DNA of 64,000 nucleotides, from positions 23,775 to 87,774 of the forward strand of contig NZ_BAHD01000024.1 of assembly GCF_000298215.1 (NCBI RefSeq), read 5' to 3'. Position numbers and translations under genes: made by a program. The notes beneath the pieces are model-generated. The model was not told the origin of the DNA. It made no database searches and saw only the letters and a list, made by a program, of their open reading frames with translations. Below are positions 19,232 through 30,599 of this stretch, piece by piece (the first letter of the stretch is position 1; each line of letters starts with the position of its first letter). The DNA comes from Kineosphaera limosa NBRC 100340. GTDB taxonomy: Bacteria > Actinomycetota > Actinomycetes > Actinomycetales > Dermatophilaceae.

Positions 19232-19735
19232 ATGACGACCACGACGCTGGCGCAGTTCAACGCGGCCAGCCCACAGGAGGCCGCGCAGACGCTGCGCCCC
19301 TGCCTGCCCATCGACCGCTGGATCGAGGAGATCGTGTCCGGCCGACCCTACGACGACATCGAGTCGGTCGTGGCGAGCGCTCACCTCGCCGCAAGCCCCC
19401 TGCGCCCCGACGAAGTGGACGCCGCCCTGGCCCACCACCCGCGCATCGGAGAGCGCGCGGCCGGCGACTCGAGGGAGGCCACGCTCTCGCGCAGCGAGCA
19501 GTCCGGGCTGTCGATCGACGAGGAGTTGACCGCTGCGCTGCGCGCCGGGAATGCCGAGTACGAGGCGCGCTTCGATCGGGTCTTCCTCATCCGTGCCGCC
19601 GGCCGCAGCACCGCAGAGATTCTCGAACAGCTGACGCGACGCCTGAGCAACGACGACGAGACCGAGTCGGCCGAAGTCGCCGACCAGCTGCGCCAGATCG
19701 CCATTCTTCGACTCCAGGGAGCCCTGTCGGCATGA
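19232..19735 (+). CDS. uraD: 2-oxo-4-hydroxy-4-carboxy-5-ureidoimidazoline (OHCU) decarboxylase
   Basis: A 167-residue all-helical enzyme catalysing the third step of urate breakdown, OHCU to S-allantoin. The family motif HHPRIGERA (about residues 68-76, with the catalytic-type His and Arg/Glu) and SEQSGL downstream are present. Length matches bacterial UraD. AGGGAGGA lies 8 nt before the ATG. First gene of uraD-uraH-uricase-NCS2; its TGA overlaps the uraH ATG (ATGA). Confidence 0.93.
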   Translation: MTTTTLAQFNAASPQEAAQTLRPCLPIDRWIEEIVSGRPYDDIESVVASAHLAASPLRPDEVDAALAHHPRIGERAAGDSREATLSRSEQSGLSIDEELTAALRAGNAEYEARFDRVFLIRAAGRSTAEILEQLTRRLSNDDETESAEVADQLRQIAILRLQGALSA

Positions 19736-20067
19736 GCCACGCCAGCTTCGTCACCGCCCACGTGCTCGACTCCGTCCGCGGCGCCCCAGCCGCCGGCATC
19801 GACGTGCACCTCACCACCGCCGACGGCACCCCGATCGCCCGAGCCCGCACGAACGACGACGGTCGCGTGCCGGAGCTGGGCCCACCGACCCTGGAATCCG
19901 GCGTCTACCGGATCACCTTCTCCACCGGCGAGTACTTCGCCGCCCGCGACCAGGCCACGTTCTATCCCAGCGTGACGATCGACTTCAGAGTCGACGCAGC
20001 CGAACAGCACTATCACGTGCCGCTCCTGCTGAGCCCGTTCGCCTTCTCCACCTACCGCGGTAGCTGA
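19732..20067 (+). CDS. uraH: 5-Hydroxyisourate hydrolase (transthyretin-like)
   Basis: A 111-residue tetrameric hydrolase converting 5-hydroxyisourate, the uricase product, to OHCU. The signatures are complete: N-terminal TAHVLDSVRGAPA (His 9-type residue), the RARTNDDGR loop, and the C-terminal YRGS tetrapeptide that closes the active site. It has no signal peptide, so it is cytoplasmic. It is translationally coupled to uraD; the uricase gene follows after 89 bp. Confidence 0.95.
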   Translation: MSHASFVTAHVLDSVRGAPAAGIDVHLTTADGTPIARARTNDDGRVPELGPPTLESGVYRITFSTGEYFAARDQATFYPSVTIDFRVDAAEQHYHVPLLLSPFAFSTYRGS

Positions 20068-20156
20068 CCCAGGAGCCGGGGCCTTCCCGGCAGCCCACCG
20101 CCTGAATTGCACACAACACACTGCAGAGCAGAGATATCCGGGCAAGGAGTCTGATC

Positions 20157-21041
20157 ATGAGCAGCAACGTCATCCTCACCAAGAACCAGTACGGCAAGGC
20201 CGAGAATCGCGTAGTGCGGGTCACGCGTGACACGGATCGACACGAGATCATCGATCTCAACGTCACCTCACAACTGCGCGGCGACTTCGCAGGCGCACAC
20301 CTGCAGGGCGACAACGGCCACGTCGTGGCGACCGACACGCAGAAGAACACGATCTTCGCGTTCGCCCGCGATCACATCGACTCCCCAGAACAACTGCTCC
20401 TCAAGCTCGCAAACCACTTCACGAGCGAGTTCGACTGGGTGACCGGCGGTCGCTGGCAGGCCGAGCAGTACGGCTGGAGTCGCATCGACGACAACGACCA
20501 CTGCTTCTACCGCAGCGCCCCCGAGATCCGCACCGCCGTGCTCGTGCGCGACGGCGACAAGGACGCCCTGATCAGCGGCTTCTACGACCTGACGGTCATG
20601 AAGACGACGCAATCCGGCTTCGCCGGTTTCCCCCGCGACCAGTACACGACCCTGGCCGAGACCGACGATCGCATCATGGCCACCGACATCTCCACCCGGT
20701 GGCGGTACAACTCGACCGATGTCGACTTCAACGCCTCCTACGACAGCATCAAAGCAACGATCATGACCGCGTTCACCGACCACTACTCGCGGGCGCTGCA
20801 GGAGACGCTGTACAAGATGGCGCAGCAGGTGCTGGCCAAGCACTCGGAGGTGGACGAAATCAAGTTCAGCTGCCCCAACAAGCACCACTTCCTGTCCGAC
20901 CTCTCGTTCTGCGACCTCGACAACCCCGGCGAGGTGTTCTACGCCGCCGACCGCCCGTATGGGCTCATCGAGGCGACCTTCACCCGCGAGGGCGCCCAGT
21001 CCGCCGACGAGGCCTGGGTCGGCATCGCCGGCTTCTGCTGA
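20157..21041 (+). CDS. Urate oxidase (uricase, cofactor-free)
   Basis: A 294-residue T-fold uricase oxidising urate to 5-hydroxyisourate with O2. Visible elements are the N-terminal YGKAENRVVRV with the catalytic-type Lys, VVATDTQKNTIFAFARD (about residues 58-74) with the catalytic Thr, and the tandem T-fold repeat ending in SCPNKHHF, the conserved His motif. Its length is typical. AAGGAG is present upstream. It sits between uraH and a urate permease, completing urate-to-allantoin. Confidence 0.96.
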   Translation: MSSNVILTKNQYGKAENRVVRVTRDTDRHEIIDLNVTSQLRGDFAGAHLQGDNGHVVATDTQKNTIFAFARDHIDSPEQLLLKLANHFTSEFDWVTGGRWQAEQYGWSRIDDNDHCFYRSAPEIRTAVLVRDGDKDALISGFYDLTVMKTTQSGFAGFPRDQYTTLAETDDRIMATDISTRWRYNSTDVDFNASYDSIKATIMTAFTDHYSRALQETLYKMAQQVLAKHSEVDEIKFSCPNKHHFLSDLSFCDLDNPGEVFYAADRPYGLIEATFTREGAQSADEAWVGIAGFC

Positions 21042-21073
21042 GCGATCCGCCGACGTCCGAAGGAGAGCTGTCT

Positions 21074-22609
21074 ATGGCGACCTCACAAGCCCCCGACGCC
21101 GCCGCGCGTCCGGCACCCGCACGGCCCGAGGACGAATACCTCGGCATCGGCAAGAGCCTTGCCTACGGTGCCCAGCACGTGCTGACGATGTACGGCGGCA
21201 TCATTGCGCCGCCGCTCATCGTGGGCGCCGCCGCCGGCGCCGACACCACCCAGATCGGCCTGCTCGTGGCCAGCTGCCTGTTCGTCGGCGGGCTGGCCAC
21301 CATCCTGCAGTCCGTCGGGGTGCCGTGGTTCGGTAGCCAGTTGCCGCTGGTGCAAGGCACCTCCTTCGCCAGCGTCGCCACGCTGGTGGCGATCGTGCAC
21401 GGCGGCAGCGGCATCCAGGCGGCCTTCGGCGCGGTCCTGGCCTCGGCGGCGCTCGGCCTGCTCATCACCCCGGTCTTCGCCCGGATCATCAGGTTCTTCC
21501 CACCGGTGGTCACCGGCACGGTCATCACGGTCATCGGCCTGAGCCTCATGCCGGTGGCCGCCAACTGGGCCATGGGCGGCAACCGGCAGGCCGACGACTA
21601 CGGGTCGATGTCCAACGTGCTGTTGGCCGGCTTCACGCTGGTCGTCGTGCTGGTCCTGTCGCGGGCCAACGTGCCGGCGATCTCGCGGCTCTCGATTCTG
21701 CTCGCGATCGTCGTCGGGACCCTGGGTGCGTGGGCCATCGGCATGGCCAACTTTTCCGGAGTGGGGTCGGGACCGGTGTTCGCCGTCCCAACCCCCCTGG
21801 CCTTCGGACCGCCGATCTTCGAGGTGGCCGCGATCATCTCGATGTTCATCGTCGTACTCGTCATCCTCACCGAGACCGCCGCCGACATCATCGCCGTCGG
21901 CGAGATCGTCGAAACCGACATCGACCGCAAGCGCATCGGCGACGGGCTGCGGGCCGACATGGGCTCCTCGATGCTCGCGCCGTTCTTCAACGGCTTCACC
22001 CAGAGCGCGTTCGCGCAGAACGTCGGGCTGGTCGCCATCACCGGCGTCAAGTCTCGGTTCGTCGTCACCGCCGGCGGCGCCATCCTCGTCGTGCTCGGCC
22101 TGCTGCCGATCCTGGGCCGCGTGGTCGCGGCGATCCCCACGCCGGTGCTGGGCGGTGCCGGCATCGTGCTCTTCGGCACCGTCGCGGCCGCGGGTATCCG
22201 CACGCTGGCCAAGGTCGAGTACGCCGGCAACATGAACCTCGTCATCGTCGCCACGTCGGTCGGGGCCGGCCTCATCCCGATCGCCGCCCCCACCTTCTGG
22301 GACAGCTTCCCGACCTGGTGGGGCACGATCTTCCACTCGGGCATCAGCTCGGCGGCGGTCGTTGCCATCCTGCTCAACATCTGGTTCAACGAGATCCGGT
22401 TCGCCCGGCAGAAGCCGGGATCGTCGGTGTTCGTCGAGGCCGGGCGGCACATCGACCTCGCCGAGGCCCAGTGGATCCGCAACCTGCGCGAGGGCGACCG
22501 CATCGAGAACGGGCGGATCGTCGACAAGGACGGCACCGAGGTGCCGCTGCTCGATGCCGACGGAAAACCCGTGAGACTCGGAGCGGAGCAGTCTGGCCAC
22601 GACCACTAG
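21074..22609 (+). CDS. NCS2-family nucleobase:cation symporter, probably urate/xanthine permease
   Basis: A 511-residue inner-membrane transporter with about 12-14 helices. NCS2 hallmarks are QHVLTMYGG (TM1, Q-H motif, near residue 35), a QGTSFASVATL segment, TETAADIIAVGEIVE (TM8 motif region), and the FNGFTQSAFAQNVGL stretch with the conserved Asn-Val-Gly. A ~70-residue hydrophilic C-tail follows the last helix. The start at ATG 21074 has AAGGAGAG upstream; the longer open frame is spurious. It is last in the urate operon, with urate or xanthine as likely substrate. Confidence 0.92.
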   Translation: MATSQAPDAAARPAPARPEDEYLGIGKSLAYGAQHVLTMYGGIIAPPLIVGAAAGADTTQIGLLVASCLFVGGLATILQSVGVPWFGSQLPLVQGTSFASVATLVAIVHGGSGIQAAFGAVLASAALGLLITPVFARIIRFFPPVVTGTVITVIGLSLMPVAANWAMGGNRQADDYGSMSNVLLAGFTLVVVLVLSRANVPAISRLSILLAIVVGTLGAWAIGMANFSGVGSGPVFAVPTPLAFGPPIFEVAAIISMFIVVLVILTETAADIIAVGEIVETDIDRKRIGDGLRADMGSSMLAPFFNGFTQSAFAQNVGLVAITGVKSRFVVTAGGAILVVLGLLPILGRVVAAIPTPVLGGAGIVLFGTVAAAGIRTLAKVEYAGNMNLVIVATSVGAGLIPIAAPTFWDSFPTWWGTIFHSGISSAAVVAILLNIWFNEIRFARQKPGSSVFVEAGRHIDLAEAQWIRNLREGDRIENGRIVDKDGTEVPLLDADGKPVRLGAEQSGHDH

Positions 22610-22648
22610 GCTGCCGGGAAGATGTCCGCATCCTCGCCGTAAGACCTC

Positions 22649-22677
22649 GGCCCGACCCGCCGCGCGCGGGTCGGGCC
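22649..22677 (+). terminator. Terminator of the urate operon
   Basis: GGCCCGACCCGC (22649-22660) pairs perfectly over 12 bp with 22666-22677 around a 5-nt loop, 40 bp after the permease stop. No T-run follows, as is common in GC-rich actinobacteria. Confidence 0.8.
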
Positions 22678-22739
22678 GCTGGCCTGCCGAGCCAACCTGA
22701 CGTTTCCGACCACCCGCCGACCACAGGAGGACACCCGGT

Positions 22740-25451
<2,712 letters not shown>

Positions 25452-25477
25452 GGCACCCGGCAAACCCCGCCAAAGCT

Positions 25478-25509
25478 GCGGCCCCGACTCCCACCGGAGT
25501 CGGGGCCGC
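25478..25509. terminator. Bidirectional terminator between aceE and the aminohydrolase gene
   Basis: GCGGCCCCGACTCC (25478-25491) and its exact complement (25496-25509) form a 14-bp stem with the loop CACC. It lies between two convergent genes and is followed by CATTTCGG on the plus strand. Confidence 0.85.
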
Positions 25510-25529
25510 GGCCATTTCGGCAGGCCTGG

Positions 25530-26354
25530 TCAGCGGAACGGCGGACGTAGGCCGGGGTGCCGGTTGACGTCCTTGTACAGCAGGTACCGGAACGGTTCGG
25601 GGCCGCCGGCGTAGCAGGCCTGCGGGCAGTAGGCGCGCAGCCACATGTAGTCGCCGGCCTGCACCTCGACCCAATCGGTATTCAGCAGATAGACGGCCTT
25701 GCCCTGCAGCACGTACAGCCCGTGCTCCATGACGTGCGTCTCGGGGAACGTGATGGCGCCGCCGGGCTGGAACGTCACGATGTTGACGTGCATGTCGTGC
25801 CGCAGGTCGGCGGGGTCGACGAAGCGGGTCGTGGCCCACACACCGCCGGTGTCGGGCATCGGCGTCGGCTCGACCGCGGCGTCACTGGTCACAAAGGACT
25901 CTGGGCGGTCGATGCCCTCGACCTCCTCGTAGCTCTTACGCACCCAATGGAATGTCGCGGTGGCGTCGGAGTCGTTGCGCAGCTCCCAGTCGGACCCGGG
26001 CGTCAGAAAGGCGTAGCCGCCCGCCTCCAGGGCGTGCTGCTGACCCTCGAGCGTCAGCGTCAGCGCCCCGTCGACGACGAAGAGCACCGCCTCGGCGCTG
26101 CGATCGGTCTCCGGTCGGTCGCTGCCGCCGCCCGGCGACACCTCGACGATGTACTGGCTGAACGTCTCGGCGAAGCCCGTCAGCGGGCGAGCGATGATCC
26201 ACAGCCGGGTCTCCCGCCAGTGCGGCAGGTAGCTCGTCGTGATGTCGCTCATCGTGCGGGCCGGCAGCACGGCATAGGCCTGCGTGAACGTCGCGCGGTC
26301 GGTCGTCAGGTCGGTTTGCGGGGGCAGGCCGCCGCGAGGGGTGTAGTAGGGCAT
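25530..26354 (-). CDS. allE: (S)-ureidoglycine aminohydrolase
   Basis: A 274-residue bicupin manganese enzyme releasing ammonia from S-ureidoglycine to give S-ureidoglycolate. Two cupin domains are visible; the second carries the metal site region AITFPETHVMEHGLYVLQGK (about residues 193-212), and the C-terminus AYCPQACYAGG…YLLYKDVNRH is diagnostic of the family. Its substrate is made by allantoate amidohydrolase, which is not in this window. It lies 9 bp downstream of the DUF6986 gene, in one operon. Inferred IclR control. Confidence 0.93.
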   Translation of the reverse strand: MPYYTPRGGLPPQTDLTTDRATFTQAYAVLPARTMSDITTSYLPHWRETRLWIIARPLTGFAETFSQYIVEVSPGGGSDRPETDRSAEAVLFVVDGALTLTLEGQQHALEAGGYAFLTPGSDWELRNDSDATATFHWVRKSYEEVEGIDRPESFVTSDAAVEPTPMPDTGGVWATTRFVDPADLRHDMHVNIVTFQPGGAITFPETHVMEHGLYVLQGKAVYLLNTDWVEVQAGDYMWLRAYCPQACYAGGPEPFRYLLYKDVNRHPGLRPPFR

Positions 26355-26363
26355 GGCCGGGCC

Positions 26364-27659
26364 TCATTCGGTTGCTGTCAGGACGTTCTCGGTATCGGAC
26401 TTGGGTCGGGCCAGCAGCTCGAGGCGGGCGGCGTCGAGCCCGGTGCCCGCGCGCAGTTCCGCCTCGTCGATGGCCCCGCAGGAATAGCCACGGTAGAGGT
26501 AGCGGGCCAGGGCGCGCGCGGTGGCGGGCTCGTCCATGACGGCGCCGGCGGTCTTGTGCAGGTAGGCGTGCAGGCGCCCGGTCGCTCGGGCCATGCCCTC
26601 GCGGTAGAACGCGTAGTTGGCGATATAGCGGGTCGGCAGGTGGCCGGGGTGCATGTCCCAGCCCTGGTAGATGGCGCCCGTCAGCGAGCGGGTGACGAGC
26701 CGATGGTGCAACCGCCAGGCGGCGGCGGTCTGCTCGCGCCCGCCGATCGGCAGCACGTTGGTCGAACCGTCGGACAGGTGCACCCCGGTGCCGGCGACGG
26801 CCAGCTGCATGAGCGCTTTGGCCTGGTCGGCCACCGGGTGCTCCATCGACTGGTACTCGGCGCTGACGCCCAGGGAGGCGGAGTAGTCGTAGGTGCCGTA
26901 GTGCAGGGAAGTGACCCGCCCGGCTCCGGCGTGCAGAGCCGCGACGACGGGGATGGTGCCGTCGGCGCCGAGGATGAGCTGCGGTGTCTCGACCTGGATT
27001 TCGAAACCGATGCGCCCCGGGCTCAGCCGCAGCGCCGACTCCAGGGCGGCGCAGGCGGTGACCATCGCCTCGACCTGGCTGACCGTGCTGACCTTGGGGA
27101 GAGTGAGGACGAGTCCGTCGGGCACGTCGCCTCCGTCGGCGACGGCGGAGAGAAAGCGGTCGAGGGTGCGTAGCCCGCGGCGGCGGGTGGGAGCCTCGAA
27201 GCACTTGAACCGGATGCCGTAGAACGGCGTGGCGCGGCCGTCGCCGATGGCGGTCTTGAGCTGGTCGGTGGCGCGGGCCAGGTCGGCGTCTTCGGCGTCG
27301 TCGCCGCGGTTGCCGTAGCCGTCTTCGAGGTCGATCCGCAGGTCTTCGATCGGCTCGCTCTGCAGTTTCGCGACGACGCGAGGGGCGACCTGCTCCGTGA
27401 GCTCGTCGCTCAGGCCGACCTCGCGACACAGCGCGTCGATGCCGCCGAACTCCTCGACGGCCGCGATCGCTTCCTGGCCCCAACGGGCCGGCAGGTCGGC
27501 GTCGAAGCGATCGGCGGGCACGTAGACGGTGTGCACAGGCTGGCGGCGGCCGGTCTCGCCGGGATAGGTGCGCTCGAGGAAGGCGTCGGTCGATGCCAGC
27601 TGCGCGTCGATCTCGTCGAGCACGGTCTGACTCAGGCTCTGGGGCGGGCTGGACGACAT
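26364..27659 (-). CDS. DUF6986 protein, HpcH/HpaI aldolase/citrate-lyase-like
   Basis: A 431-residue protein. Segments typical of the citrate-lyase-beta/malate-synthase-like TIM-barrel superfamily are present: DLRIDLEDGYG (acidic metal-site region, about residues 108-118), YGIRFKCFE, GFEIQVETPQLI (Glu metal ligand), and LHYGTYDYSASLGV. The substrate is unassigned. Its place between the ureidoglycine aminohydrolase and the IclR regulator suggests a role in glyoxylate or ureidoglycolate metabolism (inference). ATG 27659 is preferred over 27686 because GGAAGG precedes it. Confidence 0.8.
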   Translation of the reverse strand: MSSSPPQSLSQTVLDEIDAQLASTDAFLERTYPGETGRRQPVHTVYVPADRFDADLPARWGQEAIAAVEEFGGIDALCREVGLSDELTEQVAPRVVAKLQSEPIEDLRIDLEDGYGNRGDDAEDADLARATDQLKTAIGDGRATPFYGIRFKCFEAPTRRRGLRTLDRFLSAVADGGDVPDGLVLTLPKVSTVSQVEAMVTACAALESALRLSPGRIGFEIQVETPQLILGADGTIPVVAALHAGAGRVTSLHYGTYDYSASLGVSAEYQSMEHPVADQAKALMQLAVAGTGVHLSDGSTNVLPIGGREQTAAAWRLHHRLVTRSLTGAIYQGWDMHPGHLPTRYIANYAFYREGMARATGRLHAYLHKTAGAVMDEPATARALARYLYRGYSCGAIDEAELRAGTGLDAARLELLARPKSDTENVLTATE

Positions 27660-27688
27660 CGGTGACCTTCCGTCAGGAGCAAACATTT

Positions 27689-27751
27689 TTCCGCTAGATG
27701 GACTTTAGTATCCACCAAGCGATACCTTCAATCCATGGTCGTGGATATATC
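27689..27751. promoter_or_regulatory. Operator-like region between DUF6986 and the IclR gene
   Basis: Contains TGGAC-TTTAGT-ATCCA (27699-27714), the same TGGA-N-TCCA layout seen before uraD; ATCCA-TGGTCG-TGGAT (27731-27746); and the palindrome GATATATC (27744-27751) shared with 19075-19082 and 32396-32403. The region is much more AT-rich than its surroundings. Confidence 0.45.
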
Positions 27752-27813
27752 CCCGACCGCCGCCGGCATCCAACGGTGACACCAGCACCGGCGCCGACAC
27801 GCCGACGACCCCG

Positions 27814-28611
27814 TCAGTTGCGGGCCAGCTCCCGCCCGAGCACCTCCGCGGCATCGCGCAGCACCGGCAGTGCGCGCGCCGCGAAGCGCAGGTCGACGCG
27901 GGCGAGCGGCCCGGACACGCTCAGCGCGATGGGGACCGGGGCGCCCGGCACGGTCAGCGCGTAGCAGCGCACACCGAGCTCCTGCTCCTCATCGTCGACG
28001 GCGTAGCCCTGCTCGCGGATCGTCGCCAGGTCGGCGAGCAGCTCCTCGGGCGTGGCATGACTCTTGGGGGTGCGCTGGGGCGCCAGGCCCGTGCGGCTGA
28101 TAATCCGAGCCACCTCAGCGTCGCCCATCGTGCTGAGCAAGGCCTTGCCGACGCCCGTGTTGTGCAGCGGCACGCGGCGACCCACCTCCGTGAACATGCG
28201 CATGGCGTGCGGCGAGGGGCGTTGCGCGACATAGACGGCGCCGTCGCCGTCGAGCATCGCGAGGTTGGCGGTCTCGCCGAGCTCGTCGACGAGTCGCTTG
28301 AGCTGGGGCCCCGCGAGGGTGCCGAGCTGCTTGCCGGCTTGCTCCCCCAGGCGGATGAGGCGCGCGCCGAGGGCGTAGTGGCGCGACGGCAGCTGCCGCG
28401 CGTAGCCCAGGGCGACGAGCGTGCGCAGCAGCCGGTGGATCGTCGGCAACGGCAGTTGCGATGACGCCGCGAGGTCGCTGAGCGAGATCTCACCGCCGGC
28501 GTCCGCGATGATTTCCATCAGGTCGAAAACGCGCTCCACAGACTGGACACCGCCACCCCGAGCCGCGGCGGGGGCCTCCGAGACAGCAGCGGCATCGTCG
28601 TTCACTGGCAT
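27814..28611 (-). CDS. IclR-family transcriptional regulator, probable ureide-pathway regulator
   Basis: A 265-residue regulator. An N-terminal winged HTH (SVERVFDLMEIIADAGGEIS, about residues 24-43; SDLAASSQLPLPTIHRLLRT) is followed by a GAF-like effector domain (LDGDGAVYVAQRPS, MRMFTEVGRRVPLHNTGVGKALL). This resembles AllR-type IclR proteins, which sense glyoxylate or allantoin-pathway intermediates. It lies between the DUF6986/allE operon and the divergent hyi operon, and operator half-sites of TGGAA type occur on both sides and before uraD. Ligand and repressor mode are inferred. Confidence 0.88.
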   Translation of the reverse strand: MPVNDDAAAVSEAPAAARGGGVQSVERVFDLMEIIADAGGEISLSDLAASSQLPLPTIHRLLRTLVALGYARQLPSRHYALGARLIRLGEQAGKQLGTLAGPQLKRLVDELGETANLAMLDGDGAVYVAQRPSPHAMRMFTEVGRRVPLHNTGVGKALLSTMGDAEVARIISRTGLAPQRTPKSHATPEELLADLATIREQGYAVDDEEQELGVRCYALTVPGAPVPIALSVSGPLARVDLRFAARALPVLRDAAEVLGRELARN

Positions 28612-28746
28612 GGCCCCAGCATATTTCCTTCAGCTACCGCTGTGAGCAGCATCATCGGGTCGCGTAGCGCAGAGTCGAGTCGAGCCGCGGCGACCCCAAC
28701 CGGTCAGGCCGGTCCGACTCAGTCGCCCACGCTGAAGGGCGCAGGG

Positions 28747-28812
28747 TTGACAAGCAGTATCCGGCGCTTCTAGCGTTTCCACATAACAGTATTTATTTTC
28801 CATATTATGGAA
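28747..28812 (+). promoter_or_regulatory. Promoter and operator of the hyi-glxR-gcl operon
   Basis: TTGACA (28747-28752), an 18-bp spacer and TAGCGT (28771-28776) form a good promoter. Downstream of the expected start site lies TTCCATATTATGGAA (28798-28812), a perfect 15-bp palindrome where a repressor would block elongation or initiation. The same CTAGCGTTTC string recurs before the allantoinase gene (32460-32469). Confidence 0.6.
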
Positions 28813-28840
28813 TCTGCAGAACCTACCCGAGGAGGGCCTC

Positions 28841-29647
28841 GTGGCCAGCTACACCGTCAACTGCTCGATCCTGCTGGACTCCGTGCCGTTGCTCCAGCGC
28901 CCGGCCGCCGCCGCACAGGCGGGCTTCACGGGAGTGGAGTTCTGGTGGCCCTTCGCCACCGCGGTCCCCTCCGATGCGCAGGTCGACGAGTTCGTCCGAT
29001 CGATCGAGGACGCCGGCGTGCAGCTGACCGGGCTCAACTTCTTCGCCGGCGACATGCCGGCCGGCGACCGCGGCCTCGTTTCGTGGCAGAGCCGTGCCAG
29101 CGAGTTCACCGACAACATCGACGTCGTCGTCGGTATCGGCGAGCGCCTCCGCTGCCGCGCCTTCAACGCCCTCTACGGGCTGCGCAACGACGAATGCTCG
29201 CCCCAGGAGGCCGACGAGTTGGGCGTCGAGAACCTCGCCGCCGCCGGCCGGGCCGTGCAGCGCATCGGCGGCATCGTGCTCCTCGAGCCCGTCTCCGGCG
29301 CCGAGCAGTACCCGCTGAAGACGGCCGCCGAGACGTTCGCGATCATCGACCGCGTTCGAGGCGCCGGCGTCGACAACGTGCGCTTCCTCGCGGACTTCTA
29401 CCACCTGGCGGTCAATGGAGACGACGTCGCCGCCGTCGTCGCCGACCACGCGGCGGACTTCGGCCACATCCAGATCGCCGACGCCCCCGGTCGCGGCGAA
29501 CCCGGCACCGGCGACCTGCCGCTGGCCCAGTGGATCGCCGACTCCCGCACCGGCGGCTACGACGGCTGGATCGGCCTGGAGTACAAGACCGCCGCCGCCG
29601 ACCCCTTCGCCTGGCTGCCGCGCGACCAGCGCGACCAGCCCGCCTGA
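28841..29647 (+). CDS. hyi: Hydroxypyruvate isomerase
   Basis: A 268-residue TIM-barrel enzyme of the AP-endonuclease-2 superfamily interconverting hydroxypyruvate and tartronate semialdehyde. It begins VASYTVNCSILLDSVPLLQR, has GFTGVEFWWPF near residue 32, the RFLADFYHLAVNGDD metal-site region and a final GYDGWIGLEYK with the C-terminal Glu. GTG 28841 follows GAGGAGGG. It is the first gene of hyi-glxR-gcl, which turns glyoxylate into glycerate. Confidence 0.92.
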   Translation: MASYTVNCSILLDSVPLLQRPAAAAQAGFTGVEFWWPFATAVPSDAQVDEFVRSIEDAGVQLTGLNFFAGDMPAGDRGLVSWQSRASEFTDNIDVVVGIGERLRCRAFNALYGLRNDECSPQEADELGVENLAAAGRAVQRIGGIVLLEPVSGAEQYPLKTAAETFAIIDRVRGAGVDNVRFLADFYHLAVNGDDVAAVVADHAADFGHIQIADAPGRGEPGTGDLPLAQWIADSRTGGYDGWIGLEYKTAAADPFAWLPRDQRDQPA

Positions 29648-29692
29648 CCAGGCCCTCCCCCTCCCGACCTCCCGCCTGACCAAGGAGCAAAC

Positions 29693-30589
29693 GTGACTGA
29701 AAACAAGCAGACCGTCGCCGTCATCGGCCTGGGCATCATGGGCGGCCCGATGGCCGCCAACCTCGCGACGGCCGGTTACGACGTAGTCGGCTACAACCGC
29801 AGCCCGGAGAAGGTCCAGGCCCTGGTCGAGAAGGGCGGCCGCGGAGCCGGCAGTGTCGCCGAGGCCGTCCGCGACGCCGACGTCATCATCACGATGGTCC
29901 CCGACTCCCCCGACGTCGAGGAGGTCGCACTCGGCGACGACGGCATCGCCGCCAACGCCAAGGCCGGTGCCATCTGGATCGACGCGAGCACCATCCGACC
30001 CGACGTCGCCGTGGCCGTCGCGAAGGCCGCCTCCGAGAAGGGCCTGCGCTGCCTCGACGCCCCGGTCTCCGGCGGCGAGCAGGGCGCAATCGACGCCGCG
30101 CTGTCGATCATGGTCGGTGGCGACAAGGGCGTCTTCGACGAGGCCAAGCCCGTACTCGAGGCGGTCGGCAAGACCATCGTCTACGTCGGCCCGAGCGGGT
30201 CGGGCCAGACGGTCAAGGCCGCCAACCAGCTCATCGTCGCCGGCACGATCGAACTCGTCGCCGAGGCGCTCGTCTTCCTCCAGGCCTACGGCGTCGACAC
30301 CGAGGCGGCGATCGAGGTGCTGGCCGGGGGGCTGGCGGGCAACCGCATCCTCGACCGCAAGGCCGCCTCGATGACCGCCGGTGAGTTCAACCCCGGCTTC
30401 CGCATCGACCTGCACCACAAGGACATGGGCATCATCATCGCCGCCGCCCGCGAGGCCGGCGTCGCGATCCCCCTCGGCGCGCACACCGCCCAGCTGATGG
30501 CCTACGCCCGCCAACTCGGCTACGGCCACCTCGACCACTCCGCCCTCATGTTGCTGGTGCAGCAGCTCTCGGGCCGCGAACAGAAGTAG
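29693..30589 (+). CDS. glxR: 2-Hydroxy-3-oxopropionate (tartronate semialdehyde) reductase
   Basis: A 298-residue beta-hydroxyacid dehydrogenase reducing tartronate semialdehyde to D-glycerate. It has the N-terminal Rossmann motif [15 protein letters not shown] (about residues 10-24), the substrate motif [11 protein letters not shown] (about 122-132), the catalytic-Lys motif [11 protein letters not shown] (about 167-177) and DLHHKDMGI. The start is GTG 29693 with AAGGAG upstream. It sits between hyi and gcl, 10 bp before gcl. Confidence 0.94.
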   Translation: MTENKQTVAVIGLGIMGGPMAANLATAGYDVVGYNRSPEKVQALVEKGGRGAGSVAEAVRDADVIITMVPDSPDVEEVALGDDGIAANAKAGAIWIDASTIRPDVAVAVAKAASEKGLRCLDAPVSGGEQGAIDAALSIMVGGDKGVFDEAKPVLEAVGKTIVYVGPSGSGQTVKAANQLIVAGTIELVAEALVFLQAYGVDTEAAIEVLAGGLAGNRILDRKAASMTAGEFNPGFRIDLHHKDMGIIIAAAREAGVAIPLGAHTAQLMAYARQLGYGHLDHSALMLLVQQLSGREQK

Positions 30590-30599
30590 GAGCACGACC

